From positions 372,001 through 436,000 of the forward strand of contig NZ_PEBD01000004.1 of NCBI RefSeq assembly GCF_002735905.1: DNA of 64,000 bases, read 5' to 3'. How positions within the stretch are numbered: the first letter of the stretch is position 1; every line of letters starts with the position of its first letter. Of this stretch, positions 1-9,458 are shown piece by piece. Source of the stretch: Williamsia muralis. Its GTDB lineage: Bacteria; Actinomycetota; Actinomycetes; Mycobacteriales; Mycobacteriaceae. Below the pieces are notes generated by a model. It saw only the letters and a program-made list of their open reading frames with translations, searched no databases and was not told the DNA's origin. A program made the position numbers and the translations under genes.

Positions 1-446
1 CTCGACAGTCATGGGCTCGTCTTTCAGCAATCCCCACAACCACGCAGCCGTGGTGTGACTGAGAACGGCAGTCGGCTTCCACAAGGTGACTGCCGTACAA
101 AGTTCGAAATATCCCGGCTCGGACGTCGAGTACACCTCAGGCAATATTCGATTCAGACGCGACACTTCGCGTTTGGTCATCCCTCCGGCCAAGAGCTGCA
201 CACGTGTTCGTACTTCCCCCATTCGAGCATGGTTGCCGCAAAACATAATTCGCGCATCTGGCTATCCACAGCCTGTGGATGGCCGGCGACGTCTCGTCGC
301 GAAAAGTGGTAGAGGCGGGCCTGAGTGCACACAGGTTGATCCCTGACGTCACATCCGGCCATCCGACAGCGACTTGTGTGCGACCAGGCCCGCACCTCCC
401 CACCGCCCGCCCGCATCAAATCGCCACGAGGGGGTATGCGAACTCC
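1..446. other. Intergenic sequence, no gene recognised
   Basis: Several overlapping frames are open here, but none has a convincing start, ribosome site or recognisable product, and frame 1 is open to position 312 without protein-like composition. The stretch holds two small inverted repeats: ACCACG/CGTGGT at 39-54 with a 4-nt loop, and ATCCACAG-C-CTGTGGAT at 264-280. A purine-rich stretch near 428-434 is the likely ribosome site of the next gene. An unseen gene may end before the window. Confidence 0.5.
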
Positions 447-1343
447 ATGCAGACCTTCTTGCCGTATCCGGACTTCGCGCGCTCGGCCGCGGTGCTGGAC
501 GTGCCGCGGTTGGGGAAGCAACGGGTCGAAACACTGCAGATCCTGCGGGCGCTCGAACTCTTCGACTACGGGTGGGGGAGTCATCCGGCGGTTCAGATGT
601 GGCGTGGACACACCCCGGCCCTGGTTTGCTACGGACTGACCTTCGTCGATGTGTGGACCGCCGGCGGGCGGGCCGACACCACCGCAGGGCAGATCGCGGA
701 GTTCGCGCCAGAAGTGGTCGGGTGCCCCCAATCGGAGCTGGTGGCTGATGGCCTGATGCCACCGTGGTGGGACGACGAACGCCTCTACCTCAGTCACCGC
801 GCCGCATTGGTCCGGAAGGACCCGGAGTTCTATGTCCCCGTGTTCGGGGAAGTGGATGGCGACATGCCGTACTTCTGGCCCGACCCTCCAGAAGTCCCGA
901 CGCAGCTGCGCACCGGTGACCGCACGGTCTGGGTGGTGCGGCCGTCATCTGCAGAGCAGAACGAAGAGTTCAGGCGCCGCGGCATCGTCGGTTTCGGGAC
1001 CGAATCCGGTATCGACGTCATCGCGGCGGCAGGCGGCGATCTCCGCACGCTGCTGAAGGAACGGGCTCCGGGACGTCGGCCGGGCAAGGATCTACGCGTC
1101 CTGGCCTCGTTTGTCGGTGACCTGTCCGTGGGCGACGAGATCGCGGTGCCGATTCCGGACACGCCGGATCTGCAGGTAGGAAGGCTGACGGGAGATTATC
1201 AATTCTCCCGCAGTACAACGACTCTCGTTCCGCATCGCAGACGCGTCCAGTGGGAAGGAGTACTTGCCCGCAGCGATGTCGTGCCGCCGGCGCTGCTCCA
1301 GAATCCGCGGGCGCTGTTCCCCGTGCCGGTCGCCACTCGATGA
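447..1343 (+). CDS. MSMEG_6728-type pyrimidine-dimer glycosylase-like domain fused to an Mrr-N-terminal-like (EVE/PUA-like) domain
   Basis: The 298-residue protein has two parts. Residues 1-150 (MQTFLPYPDF, RLGKQRVETLQILRAL, SHPAVQMWRG) match the MSMEG_6728 family, related to pyrimidine-dimer excision enzymes of the T4 endonuclease V type. Residues 160-298 begin with VWVVRP, contain a (R)GIVGFG strand and continue to a VGDEIAVPI...GRLTGDYQ segment, the layout of the small domain that precedes the nuclease in many Mrr-like restriction enzymes and is thought to read modified bases. No nuclease domain follows. The open frame begins at 279, but MQTFLPY at 447 is the family's N-terminus and has GAGGGGG about 12 nt upstream. 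A role in repair or recognition of modified DNA is inferred. Confidence 0.8.
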   Translation: MQTFLPYPDFARSAAVLDVPRLGKQRVETLQILRALELFDYGWGSHPAVQMWRGHTPALVCYGLTFVDVWTAGGRADTTAGQIAEFAPEVVGCPQSELVADGLMPPWWDDERLYLSHRAALVRKDPEFYVPVFGEVDGDMPYFWPDPPEVPTQLRTGDRTVWVVRPSSAEQNEEFRRRGIVGFGTESGIDVIAAAGGDLRTLLKERAPGRRPGKDLRVLASFVGDLSVGDEIAVPIPDTPDLQVGRLTGDYQFSRSTTTLVPHRRRVQWEGVLARSDVVPPALLQNPRALFPVPVATR

Positions 1344-1456
1344 CAAAACCCGGTTCGTGTCATCCCTGATCACGCCCCGGGAGGTGACACCAGGAAACCG
1401 GCTTTGAGTAGTTTCACGCTGCCGTGGCCTCGGTGCGCGGTTCTACTCTCAACGTC

Positions 1457-1852
1457 ATGACCTACGGCCCTCCCGCCATGACGTACCCGCGCCCCACCCC
1501 GATTCCGGCGACTCCACCCCGCAGTCCAGGCCTGGTCGCCGACATCATCGCCACGCTTTGCTTGCTGGCTCTGCAAGTGCTCGTCCTCGCGGGCAGCGTG
1601 TACATGAGCCTCTTCTTCGTCATGGCCACCGACAGCTGCTACGCCGATCGGTGTGACACGGACAATCTGCTGTGGGCGTACGTCGTCGCAGATGGTGGAG
1701 GTCTGGCGGTTGTGGTGATGTCGATCATCGCGACGACCATTTTGATGGTCCGGCGCCGGGTGGCGTTCTGGGTTCCGGTAGTAGGCCTGATCCTGCAGAT
1801 CTTCACCTTCGCACTCGGAGCCGGATTGGCCGGCAGCGTCGTGCCCTCCTGA
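1457..1852 (+). CDS. Small integral membrane protein
   Basis: A 131-residue protein with a proline-rich N-terminus and three or four hydrophobic segments (around residues 25-50, 75-97 and 104-125). Two cysteines in a short loop (SCYADRC) may form a disulfide outside the membrane. I do not recognise a functional family. The start at 1457 is preferred over 1424 because TACTCT at 1444-1449 lies 7 nt before the ATG, the arrangement of a leaderless actinobacterial promoter. It stands alone between the DNA-repair-like gene and the DsbA gene. Confidence 0.7.
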   Translation: MTYGPPAMTYPRPTPIPATPPRSPGLVADIIATLCLLALQVLVLAGSVYMSLFFVMATDSCYADRCDTDNLLWAYVVADGGGLAVVVMSIIATTILMVRRRVAFWVPVVGLILQIFTFALGAGLAGSVVPS

Positions 1853-1909
1853 CACGCCGGTCTACGTGACGCTGGGAATGCCGATCGACACCGGGCTGTT
1901 GGACGTCAC

Positions 1910-2575
1910 ATGGCTTCGATCACCGTGGATATCTGGTCCGACATCGCGTGCCCGTGGTGCTACATCGGCAAACGCAAGTTCGAGGCCGGGCTCGCCGACT
2001 TCCCCGGCCGCGACGACGTCGAGGTGACCTACCACAGCTTCGAGCTGGCCCCGGATACTCCGGTGGACTTCGACGGCTCCGAGATCGACTTCCTCGTGCG
2101 GCACAAGGGGATGCCGGCCGGGCAGGTGCGCCAGATGCTCGACCAGGTCAGCGCCATCGCGGATGAGGTCGGGCTGCGGTACAACTTCGATGCACTGCTG
2201 CACACGAACACCCGCAAGGCGCACGAGCTGCTGCACTACGCCAAGCAGCAGGGCAAGCAGCTGGAGATGGCCGAGCGACTGTTCGCCGCCTACTTCAGCG
2301 AGGGGCGCCACCTGGGGCGCGACGAGGAACTCGCCGAGCTGGGCGCCGATGTGGGTCTCGACCGCGGCGCCATCGAGAATGCCCTGGCGGCAGGCGATTA
2401 CGTCTCAGCAGTGGACGCCGACATCGCGCAGGCGCGTGAATACGGCATCAACGGGGTCCCGTTCTTCGTGATCGACGGCCGCTACGGCGTGTCCGGTGCC
2501 CAGGCTCCTGAAACCTTCACCTCGGTGCTCGAGCGTGCACGGGACGAAGCGAAAGACGTGACCGCCGATGCCTGA
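1910..2575 (+). CDS. DsbA family oxidoreductase, FrnE/2-hydroxychromene-2-carboxylate isomerase-like
   Basis: A 221-residue thioredoxin-fold protein. The N-terminus MASITVDIWSDIACPWCYIG carries the CPWC active site at residues 14-17, a long helical insert follows, and the conserved GVPFFVID cis-proline strand lies near residue 180. This is the FrnE-type cytosolic DsbA group; no signal peptide is present, so a cytoplasmic thiol-redox role is likely. Length is typical. A 52-codon frame with two cysteines begins 8 nt before the stop and may be translationally coupled. Confidence 0.93.
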   Translation: MASITVDIWSDIACPWCYIGKRKFEAGLADFPGRDDVEVTYHSFELAPDTPVDFDGSEIDFLVRHKGMPAGQVRQMLDQVSAIADEVGLRYNFDALLHTNTRKAHELLHYAKQQGKQLEMAERLFAAYFSEGRHLGRDEELAELGADVGLDRGAIENALAAGDYVSAVDADIAQAREYGINGVPFFVIDGRYGVSGAQAPETFTSVLERARDEAKDVTADA

Positions 2576-2726
2576 CCACATGGGCCGGCCCTTCGAACTC
2601 GTCGGTGAGGTCGATGCCGGAGTCTGTGTCGACGGCTACTGCGCGGTCCCGCGAAATGTGTTGAGCGGCAGCGAGGACGGCACGAGCGATCACCGTCCGA
2701 ACCACTCCTTGGACAACAGCTCGTAA
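2568..2726 (+). CDS. Candidate small cysteine-containing protein overlapping the DsbA gene
   Basis: A 52-residue frame starts at the ATG of ATGCCTGA, overlapping the end of the DsbA-like gene. The peptide begins MPDHMGRPFELVGEVDAG and has a C-VDGY-C pair. Third codon positions are strongly G/C, as in the real genes here, so coding is plausible. Its last 37 nt overlap the 3' end of the convergent monooxygenase gene. No family is recognised; a redox partner of the upstream protein is only a guess from position. Confidence 0.45.
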   Translation: MPDHMGRPFELVGEVDAGVCVDGYCAVPRNVLSGSEDGTSDHRPNHSLDNSS

Positions 2727-3853
2727 GACCGCACCCGCGCGGCGTGATCGTGCGTGATGGTGGTGATCGACAGCTCGGAGGCGTCGGTGGCGTCGCGGAG
2801 TTGTTCGAGTTTGTCCGCGACAGTGGCCGGAGATCCCACGAATTGGGTCAGTACACGGTCCCGCACGAGATCGCGGTCGTCTTCGGTCCATTCGATTGCC
2901 GCGGCCTCGGCCGGGGTGGGATAGGCGATCGCCCCTTCGCCGCGTCGAATGCTGCGAACCCACGGCGCGTAACCGCTGGCGAGCTCGACCGCTTCATCGT
3001 CCGTTTCGGCGACAACAGCATCAACAGAGACGGCGACGTACGGTTCGGGTACGCCAGCCGACGGTTGAAACGCTGCACGGTAGGCCTCGACAGCGTCGAT
3101 CACCGTGCTCGGGCTGTGGTGGTAGCTGGCAACAAATCGCAGCCCTTTCGCCCCGGCGACCGTGGCGCTCGAGCCGCCGGACGCACCGAGAATCCAGACC
3201 TGCACATCGGCACCCTCGCCGGGAGATGCGTGGGCGGATAGCCCATCCGAGCTCACGTAGGTGCCGTCGAGCAACGCGAGGACGGTCGAGACCTGTTCGT
3301 CGTAGTCGGGGGGGTATGCCCCCGGTTGCTGAAGCAGGTTCAGCACATGCCCGAGAGCCTTCTTCGAGTAGCCGGAGGACACGTCGTACTGTTTGGGCAG
3401 CAGCAAGCCGTTCGGTGTGTGGCTGTCCTCGTCGTGTTCGGCGCCGCCACGTCCGGCCAGATAGGCCTTGGCCGCACTTTCGTTCCTCGTTCCGGATGTG
3501 GGGGCCGGCCGCGAGGGCGAGCGTCCGATCCCCAGATCGAGTCGGCCGGGGTGGAGGGCGTCGATGAGCCCGAACTCCTCCACTGTTGCCAGTGGGGAGC
3601 GGTGTCCGAATTGCACACCGGCCGAGCCCAATCGGATCGTCGATGTCGATCCTGCGACGAGCGCGATCTCGACCGCTGGTGATGACCCCAGGACACCGGG
3701 GTTCAGATGGTGTTCGGCGAACCAATAGCGGGCATAGCCGAATCTCTCGGCCTGCTGAGCCAGGTCGATGGTGTTCCGCAGCGCAGTGGTGTTGTCCGAT
3801 CCGCTCGAACGCGGCAGGAGGTCCAGGACGGACAGCGGAACGGCAGTGCCCAT
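2690..3853 (-). CDS. Luciferase-like (LLM class) flavin-dependent monooxygenase
   Basis: A 387-residue member of the single-component LLM family that begins MGTAVPLSVLDLLPRSSG and shows YARYWFAEHH, the FGHRSPLATVEEFG segment and (H)PGRLDLGIGRSP, all hallmarks of the MsnO8-type subgroup. These enzymes use reduced FMN (or F420 in relatives) to oxidise small organic substrates; the substrate here is unknown. The ATG at 3853 is chosen over upstream frame extensions because AGGAG lies just upstream and the family starts there. It is convergent with the DsbA locus and is separated from htpG by a strong hairpin. Confidence 0.9.
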   Translation of the reverse strand: MGTAVPLSVLDLLPRSSGSDNTTALRNTIDLAQQAERFGYARYWFAEHHLNPGVLGSSPAVEIALVAGSTSTIRLGSAGVQFGHRSPLATVEEFGLIDALHPGRLDLGIGRSPSRPAPTSGTRNESAAKAYLAGRGGAEHDEDSHTPNGLLLPKQYDVSSGYSKKALGHVLNLLQQPGAYPPDYDEQVSTVLALLDGTYVSSDGLSAHASPGEGADVQVWILGASGGSSATVAGAKGLRFVASYHHSPSTVIDAVEAYRAAFQPSAGVPEPYVAVSVDAVVAETDDEAVELASGYAPWVRSIRRGEGAIAYPTPAEAAAIEWTEDDRDLVRDRVLTQFVGSPATVADKLEQLRDATDASELSITTITHDHAARVRSYELLSKEWFGR

Positions 3854-4043
3854 GAGGTGCTCCTGAGGTCGATGGCTGCTCACAGATCGGCCGAGCAACT
3901 CTTGATCTGGTGGTCGAGCCACTGTCGACGATACCGGCGTCCTCACCGCGAGACGACTTACAATCTCGCGGGACATTAACCTGGCGGAACAACTATTTCG
4001 GTTGTAGGACGGCACATTCGGGCCGTTGGTTAAAACTCGAGGT

Positions 4044-4084
4044 GATCCCGCCGAGCGTGCCGGAGCTGCACGCTCGGCGGGATC
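4044..4084 (-). terminator. Strong hairpin terminator downstream of htpG
   Basis: A perfect 17-bp inverted repeat (GATCCCGCCGAGCGTGC and its complement) encloses a 7-nt loop, 8 bp past the htpG stop codon. On the minus strand it is followed by GAGTTTTAAC. It isolates htpG from the monooxygenase gene further downstream on the same strand. Confidence 0.9.
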
Positions 4085-4092
4085 ATCGATGC

Positions 4093-6072
4093 CTATTCGG
4101 CGGCTGACACCGTCTTGGTGAGCAGGTTGGCCAACGTCTTGCTGAAGGCAGCCGGCTGCTTCGGGGTACCACCTTCGGCCAGCAATGCTGCGCCATAGAG
4201 CAATTCGGCCGTCTGTCGAAGCGACTCGTCGTCGCCGCGAGCCGCGAAGGCCTCCTGGAGTCCCTTGGTGAGGGCGTGATCAGGGTTGAGTTCGAGGATG
4301 CGCTTGCTGTCGGGCATCGGGTACCCCGATTCCCGGTACATCCGTTCGAGGGCAGGCGAAAGGCTCTGCGCCTCACCGACGATGCAGGCCGCCGAATCGG
4401 TGAGCCGGCTCGACAACCGCACCTGACTGACGTCGTCGATGAGGACGCCGGTCAACCAGGTGAGCAACTCGTCGAACTGCTTGTTGTCTTTGTCGTCGTC
4501 TTCCTTGTCGGCTGTGTCGGACAGATCGACTTCGCCCTTGGCCACGGACTGCAGGGGTTTGCCCTCGAAATCGAAGATCTGGCCGACCCACATCTCGTCG
4601 ATCGGGTCGGTGAGCAGCAGCACCTCGATACCCTTCTTCTTGAACGCCTCGAGATGCGGCGAGTTCTCCAGCTGCTCGCGTGATTCGCCTGTGGCATAGA
4701 AGATTTGGCTCTGGTCGTCTTTCATCCGTTCGACGTACTCGGCCAGCGTTGTGGCGGTGTCGACCGAATGGGTGGAGCTGAACGAACAGATCGCCAGGAG
4801 CGCGTCCCGGTTGTCTGCGTCCTGGAGCAAGCCCTCTTTGAGGACCCGGCCGAACTGCGACCACACGGTGTCGTACTTCTCGCGGTCATTGGCCCGCATG
4901 TCCTTGACCGTCGAGAGAACTTTCTTGGTCAACCGCCGCCGGATGGCCTTGATCTGCCGGTCCTGCTGCAGGATCTCGCGAGAGACGTTGAGAGACAGGT
5001 CTTGTGCATCGACGAGCCCCTTGACGAAACGCAGGTACTCGGGCATCAGCTCTTCGCAGTCGTCCATGATGAACACGCGCTTGACGTAGAGCTGGACGCC
5101 GGTGCGGCGTTCGCGCATGAACAGGTCGAACGGTGCCGTGGACGGGATGAAGAGCAGGGCCTGGTACTCGAAGGTGCCTTCGGCCTTCATCGGGATGATC
5201 TCGAGAGGCTCGTCCCACGCGTGGCTGATGTGCCGGTAGAAGTCCGCGTACTCCTCGTCGGTCACCTCCGACCGGGGTCGGGTCCAGAGCGCCTTCTGCG
5301 AGTTGAGCACCTCCGTGGTGGTGGTCTCGGTCGGCTCGTCGCCGTCGGCGGCTGCGTCATCCGCGTCGTCGTCACTCGGGGCCTTCGGTGGCACCGGAGT
5401 GGTCACGTCCATGCGGATCGGCCAGGAGATGAAGTCGGAGTACTTCTTGACCAGCTGACGGATCTTGGGCACCGAGGTGTAGTCGTGCAGATCGTCCTCG
5501 GCGTCCTCAGGCTTGAGGTGCAGCGTCACCGAGGTGCCCTGCGGTGCTTCGGCGACGTCCTCGATCGTGTACGTACCCGCGCCTGCCGATTCCCACCGCG
5601 TCGCGGAGGTCTCGCCGGCCTTGCGGGTCAGCAGGGTGACCTTGTCGGCCACCATGAACGTCGAGTAGAAGCCGATGCCGAACTGGCCGATGAGCTCCTC
5701 GGCAGCGCCCGAGCCCGCAGCCTCGGCCTCTTTTGCCTCTTTCAGCTTGCGGCGGACATCGGCCGTACCCGACTTCGCGAGCGTGCCGATGAGGTCGACG
5801 ACCTCATCACGAGACATGCCGATCCCGTTGTCGGTGATGGTGAATGTCCGGGCGTCGGGATCAAGTGAGATCTCGATGTGGAGGTCGGAGGTGTCGACCT
5901 CGAGATCCTTGTTCCGGTACGACTCCAGGCGCAGCTTGTCGAGGGCATCGCTGGCGTTGGACACCAGCTCGCGGAGAAATGAATCCTTGTTCGAGTAGAT
6001 CGAGTGGATCATCAGATCCAGGAGTTGCCGCGTCTCGGTGGCGAACTCCATCTCTTCGACTTGAGCGCTCAC
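4093..6072 (-). CDS. htpG: Hsp90-family molecular chaperone HtpG
   Basis: A 659-residue cytosolic ATP-dependent chaperone. The GHKL nucleotide-binding domain is clear: [34 protein letters not shown] split around the conserved SNA, DNGIGM, and GQFGIGFYS(T)FMV. The middle and C-terminal domains are complete. Two acidic low-complexity inserts ([15 protein letters not shown] near residue 230 and [11 protein letters not shown] near 490) are longer than in enterobacterial HtpG. The GTG at 6072 is chosen because AAGGAG lies 7-10 nt upstream and the next residues match the family; the frame extends to 6150 without support. No HAIR or CIRCE heat-shock operator was found upstream. The divergent neighbour is a DUF4166 gene. 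Confidence 0.97.
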
Positions 6073-6217
6073 GTGATGCTCCTTCGGTTGTGGCAGATAT
6101 CGGTTGTTACCGGGTGTTGCCGGCAGTATTCGGTCGCGGGGTCCGACCAAACATTTTAGGCAGGCCGCTCGTAGTACATTCAGACCTCATGTCTGGTACG
6201 GGGAACGGTCGGTATCG

Positions 6218-6889
6218 GTGAGTTCGGTCATCCAGAATGTTCTCGGTCGGGAATTCGAGAACCTGCATCCCAACATGCAATGGCGGTATGGGATCGATTC
6301 CACCTCGCAACTGTCGCAGGTGGCCGGTGGGATGCTCGAGTCGGTCTACTGTTCGGCGATGCTGCCCGCGATGTTGTTCCACATGCGTAAACGCAACGCG
6401 ATGCCCACCAAGACCAGCAGGCTCGTCCCGTTCACGATGCACAACTACTGCTATCAGGACGAGCTCGGGCGTGAATGCCTCGCGGTGCTTCGGTCGTTCG
6501 ACTACACAACCGGCTCGCATGGTCTGAACTCGCTGCTCGTCGACGGCCGCGAGGGACTGGTCGACTACTTCGGCGACGGCCCGGAACTGCTCTGGCCGCT
6601 CGAGGCACACGCCGACGCCCGCGGTTCTCTGGTCTTCGAGAGTGGCCCGATGCGGCTGCTCGCCGGCCCGAAGGTGGGCATGCGCGGCCTACTGGCTGCG
6701 CGGATGAGGTACATCGAGGGCTGGGACGAACGGCACAACCGGTTCCGGGTGGACGCGTCGGTGCGCAACCCGGTCCTCGGTGAGCTCATCCACTACCGCG
6801 GTTGGTTCACCGCGCGCGACGAGCCCTGCCACCTTCGTGACATCCCGGACGAGGCCTGGCCACTGCGCCTCGAAGAACGCGAACACTGA
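6218..6889 (+). CDS. DUF4166 domain-containing protein
   Basis: A 223-residue protein whose N-terminus (SVIQNVLGREFENLHPNMQ) and C-terminal half (YIEGWDERHNRFRVDASVRNPVLG...YRGWF) match DUF4166, an uncharacterised domain often found alone or fused to SDR proteins in actinobacteria. No transmembrane segment or signal peptide is seen. The GTG at 6218 is preferred because family members begin near SVxxxxLG; no strong ribosome site precedes it, and ATG 6275 is an alternative. It is divergent from htpG. Confidence 0.75.
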   Translation: MSSVIQNVLGREFENLHPNMQWRYGIDSTSQLSQVAGGMLESVYCSAMLPAMLFHMRKRNAMPTKTSRLVPFTMHNYCYQDELGRECLAVLRSFDYTTGSHGLNSLLVDGREGLVDYFGDGPELLWPLEAHADARGSLVFESGPMRLLAGPKVGMRGLLAARMRYIEGWDERHNRFRVDASVRNPVLGELIHYRGWFTARDEPCHLRDIPDEAWPLRLEEREH

Positions 6890-6900
6890 CCGACGCTTGT

Positions 6901-8241
6901 TCAGCTCTCCGGACGCGTGAGTCCCAGGTGGTCGCGCAGGGTGGAACCTTCGTAGTCGGTTCGGTGGACGCCGCGTTCCTGCAGCAGCGGGACCACCTTG
7001 TCGGCGAACTCGTCGAGCCCGCCCGGGGTGATGTGCGGAACGAGGATGAAGCCGTCGCTTGCATCTTCCTGGACGAATTCGTTGATGGTGCGCGCGACCG
7101 TATCCGGCGACCCGATGAACGACTGCCGGCCGGTCACCTCGACGATCAGCTCGCGTGTGGTGAGGTTGTCCGCCTCGGCCCGTGCTCGCCATTCGTTCGC
7201 CACGTCGCGCGGATCCCGGTGGATACGCACGCTGGCCCGACCCTTGGCGACCGTGTTCTCGCCCGGCAGGGGATCGATCGACGGCAGTGGGCCGTCTGGG
7301 TCGTGGTCGGACAGGTCGCGATTCCACAGCTGCTCGAGGAACTTGATCGCGGTCTGGCCACTGACCTGTTGCAACCGGATCTCGTGTGCGCGGTCGGCGG
7401 CGTCGGCGTCGGTGTCGCCGAGAACAAACGTCGCTGCCGGCAGGATCAGCAGGTCTTCACTGCGTCTGCCATAGGTGGCCAGTCGGCCTTTGACGTCCTT
7501 GTAGAACGCCTGGCCGTCGACCAGTGTGGAGTGCCTGGAGAAGATGGCGTCGGCCTTCGCTGCCGCGAACTCGCGGCCCTCGTCCGAGTCACCGGCCTGA
7601 AAGATGGCCGGGCGGCCCTGTGGACTGCGGGGAACGTTGAACTGCCCGGCGATGTCGAACTGGTCGTCGCGGTGCGCAAACGAGCCTGCCTCAGGGCGCC
7701 GCAGGTACGTCCCCGACTCCTTGTCGGCCACGATGTCGTCGTCCTGCCACGAATCCCAGAGCTCCGTGGCGACTTCGAGGAACTGCCTGGCCCGGTGATA
7801 GCGCTGCTCCTTCGGGAGGTAGCCGCCTCGGCGGAAGTTCTCGCCGGTGAACTCGTCCCAGGAGGTCACCACGTTCCATGCGGCCCGACCGGCGGTGAGG
7901 TGATCCAGGCTCGCGAACTGGCGGGCCACCTCATACGGTTCGTTGAACGTGGAGTTGATGGTGCCGGTCAGCCCGAGGTGTTCGGTGACGGCGGCGAGAG
8001 CTGCGAGCACGGTGAAGGTGTCCGGCCGCCCGACCACGTCGAGGTCGTAGATCAGCCCGTTCTGCTCACGTAGGCGAAGTCCCTCGGCGAGGAACAGGAA
8101 GTCGAACTTGGCGCGCTCGGCGGTGCGTGCGAAGTGCACAAACGACTCGAACTCGATGTGACTGCCCGCTTCGGGATCGCTCCACACCGTCGTGTTGTTG
8201 ACGCCCGGGAAGTGCGCGGCCAGATGCACCTGTTTGGTCAT
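6901..8241 (-). CDS. NtaA/DmoA-family FMN-dependent monooxygenase
   Basis: A 446-residue two-component flavin monooxygenase of the nitrilotriacetate/dimethylsulfide monooxygenase group. It begins MTKQVHLAAHFPGVNNTTVW and contains HFARTAERAKFDFLFLAEG, the YEVARQFASLDHLTAGRAAWNVVTS block and GTYLRRP...FNVPRSPQGRP, all characteristic. Such enzymes need a separate NADH:FMN reductase, and none lies nearby. It overlaps the upstream LLM gene by 4 nt (ATGA), so the two are co-translated. Substrates in the family include nitrilotriacetate, EDTA, dibenzothiophene sulfone and sulfur compounds; which applies here is unknown. Confidence 0.92.
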   Translation of the reverse strand: MTKQVHLAAHFPGVNNTTVWSDPEAGSHIEFESFVHFARTAERAKFDFLFLAEGLRLREQNGLIYDLDVVGRPDTFTVLAALAAVTEHLGLTGTINSTFNEPYEVARQFASLDHLTAGRAAWNVVTSWDEFTGENFRRGGYLPKEQRYHRARQFLEVATELWDSWQDDDIVADKESGTYLRRPEAGSFAHRDDQFDIAGQFNVPRSPQGRPAIFQAGDSDEGREFAAAKADAIFSRHSTLVDGQAFYKDVKGRLATYGRRSEDLLILPAATFVLGDTDADAADRAHEIRLQQVSGQTAIKFLEQLWNRDLSDHDPDGPLPSIDPLPGENTVAKGRASVRIHRDPRDVANEWRARAEADNLTTRELIVEVTGRQSFIGSPDTVARTINEFVQEDASDGFILVPHITPGGLDEFADKVVPLLQERGVHRTDYEGSTLRDHLGLTRPES

Positions 8242-9458
8242 CGGTTGATCAACTCCGCTGTGGTCTGGAATCGGTTCACCGGACGGGGGAGGCCGAGATG
8301 GCCTCGCAGAGTGCTCGATTCGTAGTGGGTGCGGAACAGGCCGCGACGTTGTAATTCGGGGACGAGGTCCCGGGTGATGGCCTCCAGATCGCCAGGTATC
8401 GAGCCGGGCCGCAATCGGAAGCCGGTGATACCGGCATCGGACAGTTCGGCGAGTCGATCGGCGAGGGCCTCGGCAGTTCCGACGAATACCTCTGCGTCGC
8501 TCGTGTACTGGATGCCCGCTCGATCATCGAGTCGTGCTTTGTGTGCTTCAGCTGCGGTTGTCGTGACACCGAGGAAGACCACGAGGTCGGCGAACACGTG
8601 GACGATCTCGTCGGCGCGGCCGGCCTGATCCTGCGCGGTACGGATGATGGCGATGCTCGCCTCGGCGTCAGCGACGTCAGCCGGGGTGATGAAGCCGATG
8701 TCAGCAGACGTTCCGACGAACTGATACGGGATGTTCTGGTGCGCCAGGGCAGTGATGATGGGCTGACCTTGCGGTGGTCGAGGCGTGATGGACGGTCCTC
8801 GCACCGAGAAGAACCGGCCTTCGAAATCGATGTAGTGCAATTTGTCACGGTCGACGAAGCGTCCGGTGGCCTTGTCGCGGACCTCCGCGTCGTCTTCCCA
8901 ACTGTCCCAGAGCCTACGGAGCACCTCGGCGTAGTCACCCGCCTCCTCGAAGAGGTCGGCCACCAGCTCGGCGGTCGCCGGGTCGCCGGCATCGGCGACC
9001 GCGAGCTCCGGGAACGTGCGTCTGCCGAACAGAGCAGCCTCGTGTGGTCGGGCAGACACCTGCACCCGGACGCCGGCCCTGCCGCTGCTGACGTAGTCGA
9101 GGGTCGCGATCGCCTTCGACAGATGGAACGGCTCGGTATGGGTGACGGTGGCGGCAGGAACCAACCCGACATGCCGCGACAGCGGTGACACCCGTGACGC
9201 GATCAGGACCGAGTCGAGCCTCCCGCTGACTCGGTCGGTGCGTGGTGAGGGCGCATCGAGTCCGGCCGGCCGGATACCGAACGTGTCCTCGATCGTCACG
9301 AAGTCCACCAGCCCGGCTTCAGCGACGCCCACCAGGTCAGCCCAGTAACGCGCGGTCAGCAGTTCAGCGGGTCTCGCCGTGGGCTCGCGCCAGGCGGCCG
9401 GATGCCATCCCGCGCCCTCGAGGGCGATCGCGAGATGCAGTTTGTCGGTGATCGGCAT
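8238..9458 (-). CDS. LLM class flavin-dependent monooxygenase, first gene of a two-gene operon
   Basis: A 406-residue protein that begins MPITDKLHLAIALEGAGWHP and carries DFVTIEDTFG, VRVQVSARPHEAALFGRR and the (Y)IDFEGRFFSVRGPS segment of the same superfamily as its downstream neighbour. GGAGAG lies 7 nt before the ATG. It overlaps the NtaA-like gene by 4 nt. Two dissimilar flavin monooxygenases in one operon suggest successive steps on one substrate, often organosulfur or chelator type; that is inference. A 175-bp gap separates it from the divergent small gene. Confidence 0.9.
   Translation of the reverse strand: MPITDKLHLAIALEGAGWHPAAWREPTARPAELLTARYWADLVGVAEAGLVDFVTIEDTFGIRPAGLDAPSPRTDRVSGRLDSVLIASRVSPLSRHVGLVPAATVTHTEPFHLSKAIATLDYVSSGRAGVRVQVSARPHEAALFGRRTFPELAVADAGDPATAELVADLFEEAGDYAEVLRRLWDSWEDDAEVRDKATGRFVDRDKLHYIDFEGRFFSVRGPSITPRPPQGQPIITALAHQNIPYQFVGTSADIGFITPADVADAEASIAIIRTAQDQAGRADEIVHVFADLVVFLGVTTTAAEAHKARLDDRAGIQYTSDAEVFVGTAEALADRLAELSDAGITGFRLRPGSIPGDLEAITRDLVPELQRRGLFRTHYESSTLRGHLGLPRPVNRFQTTAELINR

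Noticed and set aside
264-280. Opposed DnaA-box-like TATCCACAG motifs
   Set aside because: Only one pair, imperfect, and no dnaA/dnaN or box cluster nearby.
4705-5868. 387-codon frame antisense to htpG
   Set aside because: Mirror of a strongly supported gene; Leu/Arg/Val-rich composition typical of GC-rich shadows.
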